This document shows positions 8,987 to 17,954 of a DNA stretch of 64,000 nucleotides, piece after piece. The notes under the pieces were generated by a model, which made no database searches, was not told the DNA's origin, and worked only from the letters and a program-made list of their open reading frames with translations. Every line of letters starts with the position of its first letter. Within the stretch, counting starts at the first letter, position 1. Made by a program: the position numbers and the translations under genes. The DNA is from Azospirillum sp. B510 (GTDB lineage: Bacteria > Pseudomonadota > Alphaproteobacteria > Azospirillales > Azospirillaceae): NCBI RefSeq assembly GCF_000010725.1, contig NC_013854.1, positions 124,001-188,000 of the forward strand, written 5' to 3'.

Positions 8987-9742
8987 TTAGGTGTCGGGGG
9001 TTTCGCTGGCGGCATCGGCCTTGGTGCGGCGCATGGAGTCGCCATGCAGGTCGATGCGGTAGGCCCGATGCACGAGGCGGTCGAGGATGGCGTCGGCGTA
9101 GGTGGCATCGCCGATGAGCCGATGCCAGTTGGCCACGGGAACTTGGGTGGCCAGCATGGTTGCGGCCCGGTCGTGGCGGTCATCGATCACCTCCATCAGG
9201 TCCAGGCGCTGAGGCGCGGTCAGCTCGGTCATCGCCCAGTCATCCAGGATCAGCAGGTCGAGCCGGGCGATCCGTCGCAGCAGCCGGGCGAGCGAACCGT
9301 CCAGGCGGGCGGTGGCCAGATCGTCCAGCAGGCGGGTCAGCCGGGTGTAGAGTACGCTGTGGCCTTCCCGCGCCGCCTGGTTGCCGAGTGCACAGGCCAG
9401 CCAGGTCTTGCCGATCCCGGTCGGGCCGGTGATCAGAACCGGCCGGTTCTCCTTCACCCAGCGCCCGGTGGCCAGCTCGCGCACAACACCGCGATCGAGC
9501 CCACGCGGGGTGCGCAGGTCGAGGTCCTCCAGGCAGGCCGTCTGGCGCAGCCGGGCACGTTTCAGTCGGCTGGCGAGTGCGGTGTTGGCGCGCTCTGCCG
9601 CTTCCCGCTCGATCAGCGTGCCCAACTGCTCGTCGAAGGCCAGTTGGCCGCGATCGGGCAGGCGTTCCAGCGCCTCCAACCCCTTGGCCATGCCGTACAG
9701 CCGCAACTGGCGCAGCCGCTCGTGGTTGACGTGCTTCATCAT
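8987..9742 (-). CDS. istB: IstB-like ATP-binding transposition helper (IS21 family)
   Basis: 251 residues from the ATG at 9742, with GGAGATACG upstream as ribosome-binding site. It is an AAA+ ATPase with Walker A GPTGIGKTWLACAL and Walker B LLILDDWAM. IstB assembles on target DNA and stimulates the IstA transposase. The start lies 10 bp downstream of the istA stop, the usual coupled arrangement. Confidence 0.95.
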   Translation of the reverse strand: MMKHVNHERLRQLRLYGMAKGLEALERLPDRGQLAFDEQLGTLIEREAAERANTALASRLKRARLRQTACLEDLDLRTPRGLDRGVVRELATGRWVKENRPVLITGPTGIGKTWLACALGNQAAREGHSVLYTRLTRLLDDLATARLDGSLARLLRRIARLDLLILDDWAMTELTAPQRLDLMEVIDDRHDRAATMLATQVPVANWHRLIGDATYADAILDRLVHRAYRIDLHGDSMRRTKADAASETPDT

Positions 9743-9752
9743 CGTATCTCCG

Positions 9753-11267
9753 TCAGTGATAGTAGGAAGGGCCGCGCAGATTGGTGTGCTCGCCGGCACC
9801 GGCCGCGTCCGCCGTTGTGGCCGGGGGAGCGGTCAACCAGCGCTGGACGTAGCGGTAGGATCCGACGTTGGCCTCCAGCGCCGCCTGGCAGGCTTGCTCC
9901 AGCCGGCTGGTGCCGTGGGTGGCCGCCAAGCGGATCAGGCCGATCCCGGCCCGCACCGCCTGTTCGGGGTGATCGGCGCCGGCCAGGATGCGTTCGAACA
10001 GCAGCGCGGCGGCCGGGCCGATGGCGGCCAGTTCGGTCTGGATGGCATCGGGGGTGAAGCGGGCGACGGCCCGGTGGTTGGCGGGGCGATGGGCGTCCAG
10101 CGTCACGGTGGCGCCGTCCTGCCGGCGGACATGGCAGGCCATCCGCTTGCCGCGCAGGAAGACGCTGATCACGCCGGCGGTGCTGTGCACGTCGACCGTC
10201 TTGCCGATCAGCGTGTGGGGCACCGAGTAGACGCCGCCGTCGAGAGCGAGATGATAGTCGGGCGGGACCTTGTGGCGCGCCCAGGTGCCCGGCACGAAGC
10301 GGTCCGGCGGCAAGGGGCGCAGGGTCGGCTGCTCCTCGGCGGCGAACAGGCCGGCGCGCGTGTCCTGCGGCCGGCGGCTCAAGGGAGCGGCATTGAGGGT
10401 GGCCAGCTTGTCGCGCAAGGCCGCGTTGGCGGCGTCCAGCGTGGCGAAGGGCGTATCGCGCAGCGGGGCCAGCACCCGCCGCTCGACCTGCTGCACGCCG
10501 TTCTCGGCGCTGGGCTTGTCGCGCGGGCGCCGCACCCGGGCCGGCAGGACGGCGGTGCGGTAGTGCCGGGCGAGATCGTGATAAGCCGGGTTGATCGCCG
10601 GATCGTAGAAGGAGGCGTGGCTGACGCCGACCTTGAGGTTATCCGGCACCAGCTTGCCCGGCACGCCGCCCAGATGTTCGAACAGCCGGGTGTGGGAGGC
10701 CAGCCACTCCTCCGCCTGCTGGGTCCAGGTCGCCTCGGCATAGACGTAGCCCGAATACGGCAGGCAGGCGACAAACACCTGGGCCTGCCGCGCCTCAGCG
10801 CCGAGCCCGACGGTCAGCGTCATCCCAGCGTAATCAACCTCGATCGCCGCCCCCGGCCGATGTTCCCGGCGCAGACGCGGCTCGGCATGAGCACCCTGCC
10901 ATGCCCGGAAATGCTGGACGAATTGGGTGTAGCGATAGCCGCCGGGATGGACCTCCAGGTATTCCTCCCACAGCAGCCGCAGCGTTACGCCACGGCGGCC
11001 GAGTTCCCGGCTGATGTGCCGCCAGTCGGGCACCGGGCGCGCCGACGTGACCGGAGGCGGGAACAGCCGCTCCTCCAGCTCGACGTCCGTCCAGCCCAGC
11101 ACATCCGCGTACTGCAGCCCGGAGGCCCGTAGCCGCTCCAGGTAATCGCGCACGGTGCTGCGCGGCAGCCGGCAGGCATCGGCAATCTGCCGTTGGCTGG
11201 CGCCAAACTCATCCCGCAGACGAAGGACTTCTCTGATCCGCCGCATGTCCGACCTCGCTCGGGGCAT
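9753..11267 (-). CDS. istA: IstA transposase (IS21 family)
   Basis: 504 residues from the ATG at 11267, chosen because AAGGAGG lies 6-7 bases upstream; the longer frame runs into the IS end. The N-terminal helix-turn-helix (RRIREVLRLRDEFGASQRQIA) is followed by the DDE integrase-type core, with acidic residues in EVDYAG, LVPDNLK and KPSAENG, and a C-terminal Mu-type beta domain (LALDGGVYSVP). It catalyses cleavage and strand transfer at the IS ends. The gene appears intact. Confidence 0.95.
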   Translation of the reverse strand: MPRARSDMRRIREVLRLRDEFGASQRQIADACRLPRSTVRDYLERLRASGLQYADVLGWTDVELEERLFPPPVTSARPVPDWRHISRELGRRGVTLRLLWEEYLEVHPGGYRYTQFVQHFRAWQGAHAEPRLRREHRPGAAIEVDYAGMTLTVGLGAEARQAQVFVACLPYSGYVYAEATWTQQAEEWLASHTRLFEHLGGVPGKLVPDNLKVGVSHASFYDPAINPAYHDLARHYRTAVLPARVRRPRDKPSAENGVQQVERRVLAPLRDTPFATLDAANAALRDKLATLNAAPLSRRPQDTRAGLFAAEEQPTLRPLPPDRFVPGTWARHKVPPDYHLALDGGVYSVPHTLIGKTVDVHSTAGVISVFLRGKRMACHVRRQDGATVTLDAHRPANHRAVARFTPDAIQTELAAIGPAAALLFERILAGADHPEQAVRAGIGLIRLAATHGTSRLEQACQAALEANVGSYRYVQRWLTAPPATTADAAGAGEHTNLRGPSYYH

Positions 11268-11349
11268 CCCGATCCTCCTTGGCCTGTGCCGTGGAAAGAT
11301 CATGGGGATGCCAAAGGCTGGTTCGGACCCCGATACCACCACTCCTACG

Positions 11350-11443
11350 GGTGGGCGAATTCACCGAAACGGCTGGGCGCTTTCACCGTTCTGCCCGGGC
11401 GCTTTCCGCCGTTCCCGCTGGGTGCTTTCCGCCGAAATATGCA
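11350..11443. repeat. IS21-type right end with multiple internal repeats
   Basis: Mirror image of the left end. GGTGGGCGAATTC (11350), CTGGGCGCTTTC (11373), CCGGGCGCTTTC (about 11395) and CTGGGTGCTTTC (about 11419) are spaced about 21-24 bp, then the terminus CGCCGAAATATGCA. Confidence 0.8.
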
Positions 11444-11449
11444 GGCGCC
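11444..11449. repeat. Target-site duplication, right copy (GGCGCC)
   Basis: Second copy of the six-base direct repeat flanking the IS21-family element. It is identical to 8829-8834. Confidence 0.85.
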
Positions 11450-12804
11450 GTCTCCGGGACCGAGGTGACGATGTCCGAATCGATGGTCAGCGGCACGAAT
11501 CCGACTTCCGCCGCGATTCCCTGACCAGCCGGGGACAGCGCGAATTCGATGAAGTTCAGGACCAGCGGGTTGATGGAGGTGGTCGGAACATAAAGGAACA
11601 GCCGTCGCGACAGCGGATAATCCTCGGTGGAGACCGTGAACACCGTCGGCAGCAGCGGATTGGCGTCCTTTTCCGCAACCGCCAGCGCCTTGGTCGGGCC
11701 GATGTAGGGCAGTCCGATGAAGCCGATGCCGTTGGGGTCGGCGGCCACGGCATTGGCCAGTTCGCGGCTGTCCTCGAAACGCTGCGCCTTGTCGCTCAGC
11801 GGCGTTTTCCCGAGCACCAGCGCCTGGAAGGTGTCGAAGGTCCCGGAATTATGGTCACGCGCGAACAGATGGACCGGCCCCGCCCGTCCACCGACCTGCG
11901 ACCAATCGGTCGCCTTGCCGTTGAACAGATCCCGGATCTGGGCGGTCGACAGCGCGGCCAGGGGATTGCTGCGGTGGACGACCACCGCAAGCCCGTCGAG
12001 CGCGACGACATTCTCGTTCGAGGGCGAGGTCATGTCGCCCAGCGTCTTCAGGCGGTTGACCTCGGCGGCGGAAATGGGGCGCGACGCCATGCCGATGTCG
12101 GTCTTGCCCTGTTCGAGATCGCTGAAGGCGGTCGCCGATCCGTGCGCCGCCACGGTCACCGCCACCTGCTTTCCATCGCGGGTCGCGGTGATGATCAACT
12201 CGTCGGCGACGGGGGAGCGGCGGCCGACCACCGAATAGCCTTCGGAGGCCAGGAAGCGCTCGACCAGCGTCGGCCCGAACTTCGCCCCGATGGTGTTCGA
12301 GCCCGAGATGCGCAGGATCACCGGCGCCTCGGGTGCGGGGGCGGGCGCCGCCGCGGGTGCCGCCGCCGGTGCCGCGCCGTCGGCCGGCTTCGACGGCTGG
12401 GACGGCGGCGCCGGCTCGGAACGGGCCGGCGCGGATTGGACTGGAGCCGATTGGGGCTGGGAGACCGCTGGAGGGGTGGCGGGGGCGGCCGGACGCGGCA
12501 TCGGCTGCGGTGCCGGCTGGGATGCCGATGCCGCCACCGCCACCGGCGAGGCCTGCTCCCGCGTGCCGACCAGCCCGCCGAAATAAGCCGCCGCACCGCC
12601 GGCCAGCAGAAGCAGGGCCGCCGCCGCTGCGAGCTTGCCGCGCCCGCCCCCCATGCTTTTCCCGCCGGGAGCGGCGACCGTGATCAGCAGGCGCCCGCAT
12701 TCGGGGCAGGCGGCATTCTCCTCCTCGGTCAGCGGAACCTGGGTGCGGCTGTTGGCGACCGAGCAGTTCCCGATGTTCGGGCACATCCCCATCCGGTTGG
12801 CCAT
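11444..12804 (-). pseudogene. 5' part of an IS-interrupted zinc-ribbon / TM / phosphate-binding / OmpA fusion gene
   Basis: From the ATG at 12804 (overlapping the preceding stop as TAATG) about 453 native residues remain before the IS. Order: a four-cysteine ribbon (CPNIGNC...CPECG, residues 8-37), one transmembrane helix (about 57-78), a Pro/Ala linker (about 85-155), and a PstS-like periplasmic binding domain (about 160-440) with RISGSNTIG, TDIGMASRPIS, DHNSGTFDTF and YVPTTSINP. The OmpA domain that should follow is beyond the IS. The uninterrupted protein would be 578 residues. A read-through ORF of 473 residues with about 20 IS-encoded residues is still possible, so a soluble-domain-only product without peptidoglycan anchor might be made. 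Confidence 0.88.
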
Positions 12805-15755
12805 TATCGATGGTCTCCCCTAATCATCTGGGTGGCGGTCCGGGCCGCATCCACGAATTTGCGGTAGATCGGGTCGACCGGGTCATTGCCCCGATCCGCC
12901 TTGACCCGATTGACGAGCGACACCACGCTTCGCAGCCAGTCCTCGCGCTGTTCCGGCGACGCGGCGGACAGGGTCAGCGTGTTGTTCGCGCACAGCAGCG
13001 CCGTGGTCGACGGCACCAGCCTGTCGCAGGACTGGAGAAGATCCTCGCCAAGGAGGATCGGCTCCTCGTCGAGGCCGTCCGCATCCTTCGGCACCAGCAG
13101 GTAGCGGTCCGGTTCCAGGGCGTCGCCCTTGCGGCGGAAGACATGCCCGAGGGCGACGCCGATCAGCAGATGCGGCAGGGTGAAGCCCGCCGCCTTTTCC
13201 TTCTGGCGTTCGCCGCCCTGGACGGTCAGGGGCTTCAGGTCGGTGGCGTTGCTCACCGTGTGCATGTCGTAGAAGGCCGTGGCGGTGTCGGCGAACAGGC
13301 GCGTCTGATAGGCGGTGTCGTAGGCGGCCAGGTTGGTGAAGCGGGACAGGGAGGGGATGGTCTGGATCGTGACGATCCCGATTTCGAATGGCCCCTGGTC
13401 GGTTTCCAGGAACTCGATCTCGCTTCCGGCGCTGGCGCGGATTCCGGCCCGAACCTGCTTGGAAAACGCTTCCTGCTTGGCGCCGCGCGGCAGCAGGGCG
13501 AACTGCCGCCGCGCCTGCGCCGCCGCCGGCTCGGTCAGTTCCGCGAAGCAATGGGTCGCCGACAGGATCGTGTCGAAGAAGGAGCGGAGCGCCGCCGGGT
13601 CGCCGCCATACATGTCCCGGATCTGGTCGAACACGGTCAGGCGCAGGACCCGCTCGCCGGTCGCCCCCATATGGCTGGCGTGCGCGTCGTCGATCCTGGC
13701 CTGACCGATCTGGCGGATGGTCTGGGTCAGGTTCGGTCCGTTGAAGCGCTCCAGCAGATCGTGGAAGCCCTGCTCCGGCCCGAGATCGCCGATCATGGCG
13801 TCGCGCATCGTCGCCACATGGTGCCGCTGCACGCGCTCGTCGGTCAGGGTGGCGGCGGCGATGCCGCGCACACGGTCGCGGTTGAACAGCCTCACCACCG
13901 GGGCATAGGCGTTGGGCATCGCCTCCAGTACGTCGCCCAGCCGGTCGAGCCGCTGGTCGAGCGCATTGACGGCGTCGGCCACCGAGCGCGTCACCGATTC
14001 GATGATGCTCCTCAGATTCTGCAATTCCGTCAGGATGGCTGGCAGCAGCTGGCCGGCGAAGGCCCAGGCTTCGGCCCGCGTCATCTTCACGTTCAGCTCA
14101 TGCAGCTGGATGACGCACTCGTCGAGAATCTGCTCGCATTTGCCGGACAACCGGGCCAACCGGCCCAGGGCGGCCCATTTCTGGAAGACGCCGATGATCC
14201 GCGCGCGCGTCTCGTCTTCCGAGCCGCGGATCCGGGCGACCCGTTCCGGGATGGCGGCGAGCCTGTCCTCCTGGGCGGCGATCAGGGAATCGACGATGCC
14301 GGCCAGTTCCCCCAGCGACCAACGGCCGTCCTTCCAGCCGTCGATCAGGTCGCGCTCGATGCTCGCGCGCACCATCGCGGCCATATACACCGTTTCCATG
14401 TAGCGCGACCGATAGAAATTGGCGACGCCGACGCCCCTGAAATCCTCCGCATAGCGGCGATGACACAGGGCGATGAGGGTATCGAGCCATTTCGGCCGCT
14501 CTTGCAGGCGCGCCATGTCCTTGAAGCCCTCCATCACGGAGGACCATTCGTCGGAGATCGAACGCCAGCGCTTGTCCGCGAGATCCTGCGGAAGGAAGGC
14601 CTGCGACAGCAGCAGATGGTCTTCGGAAATCAACCAGCGGCTCTCCGCGTCGCGGGGCCAGGTCGTCCCACCGGGCGATTCCGGGGGTTCATCGACGAAT
14701 CCCGCGCCGTCGCGCCAGTTGTTGTGCAGCAATTGCAGCAACCCGGCGCGAGCGAAGGAGAGGACCAGCGCTTCGCGGATTTCCGGCTCCGGCGAGACCA
14801 GCCGCTTCGAACCGAAGGCCAGCACCGTCATCGCGCCGCCGTCCGACCAGGGGAAGCGCCCGGCGCCGAAGCCGTTCGCCGAATCCTCCAACTGGCGCAG
14901 GCGCTTTCCATCGACATCGCCCCGGTCGATGGCGATCCGCTGGCGCAGGAACTGGGCCGCGGCTTCATGCACGTCGTCCGCCGACAGCGGCTGGCCGTTC
15001 TCCAGGCTTCCGCCGAACAGGTAGGCCGCGTTCAGGGGCGCGTGCTGGTCGACGCCCGTCTCCCCGAAGGTGAAATCCGCGGCGCCGATCTCGCCGGCGA
15101 CGATCGCCTGCAACTCGACCATGGCGGCATAGGCGTTGGCCAGCGCCGCGGCCGCCGTGTCGTCCCCGGAATCGTCGGGGTCCGGCATGCGGGCATAGAC
15201 CACGATCCGCGCCCGCTTCGGGTCGCGCCAGCGCATCCGGATGCCGGCGACCGCCTCGATCAGCCCGCCTCCCGGCCCTTCGCCGAGGCCATAGACAATG
15301 TGGAAGGTGAGGGGCGCGCCGCCGAGGGACGGCAGCGCGTCGACCGCCCGGTCGAGCGCCGCCATGAAGGACGGGGCGTTGCAGGCGAGCAGAAGCCGGC
15401 CGAGCCGCCGCGATTGGGCGCACAGCGCCGCCAGATGGCGGTCGTCGTCGTCCCGCATCGCCCGCTCCACGCGCTCGTACAGGGCGCGCGAGAAATGATG
15501 GCCGGGCATGCGCGGCGCGCCGTGCTTCAGGCTGCTGGGGTGTACGAGCAGGAATTCCTCGGGCAGGAAGGTCCCGGACCGCAGCCAGTCGGAGATCGGT
15601 GCCGCTCCGGCGACATCGGTCGCCGCCTCGACGATGAGGTAGCTGACGTCCGGGCCGACAGGCTGCTCCGTCTGGGCATCCTGCTCGGCGATCCTGCGAA
15701 ACGCCGTCAGCGCATGACCGCCGGTCGCGCCAAGCCCGATCAGAACATGGGCCAT
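12804..15755 (-). CDS. Tubulin-like (Tubulin_2-type) protein
   Basis: 983 residues from the ATG at 15755. The N-terminus MAHVLIGLGATGGHAL resembles the nucleotide-binding start of tubulin/FtsZ-fold proteins. Around residues 156-165, YGLGEGPGGGLIEA aligns with the tubulin glycine signature. The remaining 700 residues are largely helical and unrecognised; I see no transmembrane segment. This fits the bacterial Tubulin_2 family, large proteins of unknown role distinct from FtsZ. It is the first gene of the minus-strand group and its stop overlaps the next start by one base, so it is translationally coupled to the membrane-anchored phosphate-binding/OmpA protein. Assignment rests on the N-terminal 170 residues; an unrelated Rossmann-like fold is possible. 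Confidence 0.7.
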   Translation of the reverse strand: MAHVLIGLGATGGHALTAFRRIAEQDAQTEQPVGPDVSYLIVEAATDVAGAAPISDWLRSGTFLPEEFLLVHPSSLKHGAPRMPGHHFSRALYERVERAMRDDDDRHLAALCAQSRRLGRLLLACNAPSFMAALDRAVDALPSLGGAPLTFHIVYGLGEGPGGGLIEAVAGIRMRWRDPKRARIVVYARMPDPDDSGDDTAAAALANAYAAMVELQAIVAGEIGAADFTFGETGVDQHAPLNAAYLFGGSLENGQPLSADDVHEAAAQFLRQRIAIDRGDVDGKRLRQLEDSANGFGAGRFPWSDGGAMTVLAFGSKRLVSPEPEIREALVLSFARAGLLQLLHNNWRDGAGFVDEPPESPGGTTWPRDAESRWLISEDHLLLSQAFLPQDLADKRWRSISDEWSSVMEGFKDMARLQERPKWLDTLIALCHRRYAEDFRGVGVANFYRSRYMETVYMAAMVRASIERDLIDGWKDGRWSLGELAGIVDSLIAAQEDRLAAIPERVARIRGSEDETRARIIGVFQKWAALGRLARLSGKCEQILDECVIQLHELNVKMTRAEAWAFAGQLLPAILTELQNLRSIIESVTRSVADAVNALDQRLDRLGDVLEAMPNAYAPVVRLFNRDRVRGIAAATLTDERVQRHHVATMRDAMIGDLGPEQGFHDLLERFNGPNLTQTIRQIGQARIDDAHASHMGATGERVLRLTVFDQIRDMYGGDPAALRSFFDTILSATHCFAELTEPAAAQARRQFALLPRGAKQEAFSKQVRAGIRASAGSEIEFLETDQGPFEIGIVTIQTIPSLSRFTNLAAYDTAYQTRLFADTATAFYDMHTVSNATDLKPLTVQGGERQKEKAAGFTLPHLLIGVALGHVFRRKGDALEPDRYLLVPKDADGLDEEPILLGEDLLQSCDRLVPSTTALLCANNTLTLSAASPEQREDWLRSVVSLVNRVKADRGNDPVDPIYRKFVDAARTATQMIRGDHR

Positions 15756-15960
15756 GCGACACCTCGGACGCCGGGTTTCAGATCGGAAATATGGGCGCAG
15801 TTGGAGGAATGCACGACGCGAGCCCAAGCTCCAAACGAGAATCAAGGCGCCGCACGGAGGACGTCGCCGTCACACATGTTGAGTCGCACCTTATATAGAT
15901 ATAGCCACGCTTCGTAAAGTTGCTTTCCGTGAGAATTTTTGTTGACGTAAGGGGTTTTGC

Positions 15961-16260
15961 GAGAAAATCTATTATAGACTCAATAGATTTAAGATTTGTG
16001 TCGGCGATTTTAATTGCACAATTATGATATATGAATATTTTGTATTTTCAAATACTTGACATATGTGAATATAATATTCTGATATGTTCGAAGTCTTAAT
16101 GTTGTATAGATTTGTAAGAGGAGTCTGTAGTCTGCTCATAGCCAAAGACTGTTAAGCTTTTATGATGAATCGATGAAGACTCGCTGTTTTCACGAAATTA
16201 AATAACATTGACTTGAAACATTAATCGATTATCCGTTGATAACCTGTGTTCCAACATGGT
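15961..16260. promoter_or_regulatory. AT-rich divergent regulatory spacer between the tubulin-like operon and the Tad operon
   Basis: No gene is visible. By count, G+C is about 30% over these 300 bases and only about 17% at 16021-16080, against a visibly GC-rich surrounding. A TTGACA hexamer lies at 16056-16061 and a TTGACT near 16209, both pointing toward flp, but neither has a clear -10 at ideal spacing. The low G+C is suited to nucleoid-protein silencing (MucR/H-NS-like) or marks foreign origin. The whole spacer between the two divergent starts runs 15756-16365. Confidence 0.6.
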
Positions 16261-16365
16261 AATCGACCATCCGCCTAGGCTGGATGCCATACGGGGTCAC
16301 CAGCATGTGCCTTGATTGTGGCGCCGGCAGATCCGCGTTCCGTCATGACCACCCGGAGAAATGAA

Positions 16366-16545
16366 ATGTTCGGAATTCTTCGCCGTCTGCGCAAAGATGA
16401 TCGTGGCGCCACCGCCATCGAATATGGCCTGCTCGCCGCCCTGATCGCCGTCGCCATCATCGGCGGCGTGTCCGCTGTCGGCGGCAATCTGAACAGCATG
16501 TTCAATGCGATCTCCAGCAAGATCAGCGCCAAGACGCCGACCTGA
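16366..16545 (+). CDS. flp: Flp-family major type IVb pilin
   Basis: 59 residues from the ATG at 16366 (GGAGAAATGAA upstream). It is a classic Flp prepilin: a short basic leader MFGILRRLRKDDRG, then the processing site G/ATAIEYGLL with Glu at +5 of the mature protein, and a single hydrophobic helix. CpaA/TadV would cleave after Gly14 and the mature subunit forms the pilus fibre. It is the first gene of the Tad operon, directly after the AT-rich spacer. An upstream in-frame start at 16312 would add a non-pilin extension and is rejected. Confidence 0.93.
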   Translation: MFGILRRLRKDDRGATAIEYGLLAALIAVAIIGGVSAVGGNLNSMFNAISSKISAKTPT

Positions 16546-16558
16546 TCACCGCCGGCGC

Positions 16559-17026
16559 ATGGACTGGGGTCTATCGGTCGTCCTGTGCGGCCTGTTCGCC
16601 TGGGCCATGGTCAGCGATATCCGTCGGCGCACCATTCCGAATTGGATTTCGCTGGCGCTGGCGGTGCTCTTCGCCGTCGCCACCGCCGCCGATCCCGGGC
16701 GGTTCGATCCGGTTTTGGCGGCGACGGCGGCGGGATTGACCTTCGCGATCCTGCTCGCCGCATTTCTCGCCGGTCTGGTCGGCGGCGGCGACGTCAAGCT
16801 GATGACCGCGGCCGCGCTGTGGACCGGTCTATCCGGTCTGCCGGGCCTGTTCCTGGGAACGGCCCTGATCGGCGGGCTGATGGCCTTCGGCGCCCTTGCC
16901 CTGCGGGGGCTGCGGCGGCTGGGCCTCCTTTCCCGGGAAGGCGCCGGGGAAATGGACGGTCTTCCTTACGGCGTCGCCATCGGCGCGGCGGCGCTTCTTT
17001 CAATCCCTTTCCTCGCACCCGGCTGA
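16559..17026 (+). CDS. cpaA: Prepilin peptidase CpaA/TadV
   Basis: 155 residues from the ATG at 16559, 13 bp after flp. It is a multi-spanning A24-type aspartic peptidase with the two catalytic aspartates in VSDIRRRTIPN (about residue 20) and GGGDVKLMTA. It lacks the N-terminal methylase domain of PilD, as usual for Tad systems. It processes Flp and the TadE-like pseudopilins at the inner membrane. Confidence 0.93.
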   Translation: MDWGLSVVLCGLFAWAMVSDIRRRTIPNWISLALAVLFAVATAADPGRFDPVLAATAAGLTFAILLAAFLAGLVGGGDVKLMTAAALWTGLSGLPGLFLGTALIGGLMAFGALALRGLRRLGLLSREGAGEMDGLPYGVAIGAAALLSIPFLAPG

Positions 17027-17087
17027 GCGGGGGGCCCGGGGGCGTGGGCCGCGGCCGGGGCGGCCATCTCATGGGGTTCGAACGTCG

Positions 17088-17954
17088 ATGAAGCTCGGGA
17101 CGGTGTTCCTCGGAATAGCGGCTGTGTCGATGGCCGTCGTCGGCGGCCTGATGGTGCAGGCCGCGGTCGGTGCGCGCGGCGCGCCAGCGGCCGTCGAGAT
17201 CCCGCAACGGCGGATCGCCGTCGCCGCGGCCGATCTCCCCGCCGGTTCCTTCCTTCAACCGATGTCGGTGCGCTGGGAAGCCTTCCCGGAAAACGCGCTG
17301 CGGCCCGAAACCCTGGTCGAGGGCAAGGACAATATCGATTCGCTGGTGGGAGCCGTGGTGCGCGACGCCGTCAAGGCGGGGGAGATCATCTCGCGCGACC
17401 GGCTTCTCTCGCCGCGCGAGCGCGGCTTTCTCGCCGCCGTCCTGGCGCCCGGCATGCGCGCCGCCTCGGTCGCGGTGAACGAGGTGTCGGGAACCGCCGG
17501 GCTGATCTTTCCCGGCGACCATGTCGACCTGCTGCTGACCCAGGAGGCCAACGACGAGGGGGCGGCCCGCCGCCTCGCCACCGAGACGATCCTCGACAAT
17601 CTCCGCGTCCTCGCCGTCGACCAGCGGACCGATTTTCCGAAAGGCGAGGAGCCGGGACAGACCGCGCGCGTGGCCCGCACCGTGACGCTGGAGGTGACGG
17701 CCAAGCAGGCGCAGGTGATCTCGGTGGCGGCCAATCTCGGCAAGCTGACGCTCAGCCTGCGCAGCCTCGCCAGCGCGCCGGACGGCCAGGGCGAGGCCGG
17801 GAGGAAGGGCGAGGCGTCGGTGGTCTGGGCGACCGACGTGTCGGTCGTCACCCCGCGCCCGCCGGCGGCCCCCGTGCCGTCGCCCGACGCGCCGACGGTC
17901 GTGAAGCCGCCGGTTCCCGTCATCATCCGCGGCACGACCCGTTCCACGCCATGA
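17088..17954 (+). CDS. cpaB: Flp pilus assembly protein CpaB/RcpC
   Basis: 288 residues from the ATG at 17088. An N-terminal hydrophobic segment (about 5-25) is followed by an SAF/beta-clip domain (about 38-105; IAVAAADLPAGSFLQP, DAVKAGEIIS) and the RcpC domain with GTAGLIFPGDHVDLLL. The C-terminus is Pro-rich. CpaB is a periplasmic component that works with the secretin and may bind polysaccharide. Its stop overlaps the cpaC start (ATGA). Confidence 0.93.
   Translation: MKLGTVFLGIAAVSMAVVGGLMVQAAVGARGAPAAVEIPQRRIAVAAADLPAGSFLQPMSVRWEAFPENALRPETLVEGKDNIDSLVGAVVRDAVKAGEIISRDRLLSPRERGFLAAVLAPGMRAASVAVNEVSGTAGLIFPGDHVDLLLTQEANDEGAARRLATETILDNLRVLAVDQRTDFPKGEEPGQTARVARTVTLEVTAKQAQVISVAANLGKLTLSLRSLASAPDGQGEAGRKGEASVVWATDVSVVTPRPPAAPVPSPDAPTVVKPPVPVIIRGTTRSTP

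Larger units (their letters stand above)
8835..11443 (-). mobile_element. Complete IS21-family insertion sequence (2609 bp)
   Basis: The element starts TGCGTATTTCGGCGAATTC and its other end read inward is TGCATATTTCGGCGGAAAG, giving TG...CA termini and matching imperfect terminal inverted repeats. It carries the two-gene istA-istB arrangement on the minus strand. It is flanked by a perfect 6-bp duplication GGCGCC. Both genes are full length and the ends are intact, so it looks recently inserted and potentially mobile. It interrupts the OmpA-fusion gene. Confidence 0.95.

Noticed and set aside
12810-15917. 1035-codon open frame on the plus strand
   Set aside because: It is exactly antisense to the tubulin-like gene, rich in Arg/Gly/Gln/Asp typical of high-G+C shadow frames, and has no recognisable motif.
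16056-16086. Confident sigma-70 promoter for flp at TTGACA 16056
   Set aside because: The -35 is perfect but the obvious TATAAT-like sequence begins only 8 bases later and no good hexamer lies at 16-18 bp, so a specific promoter call is not supported.
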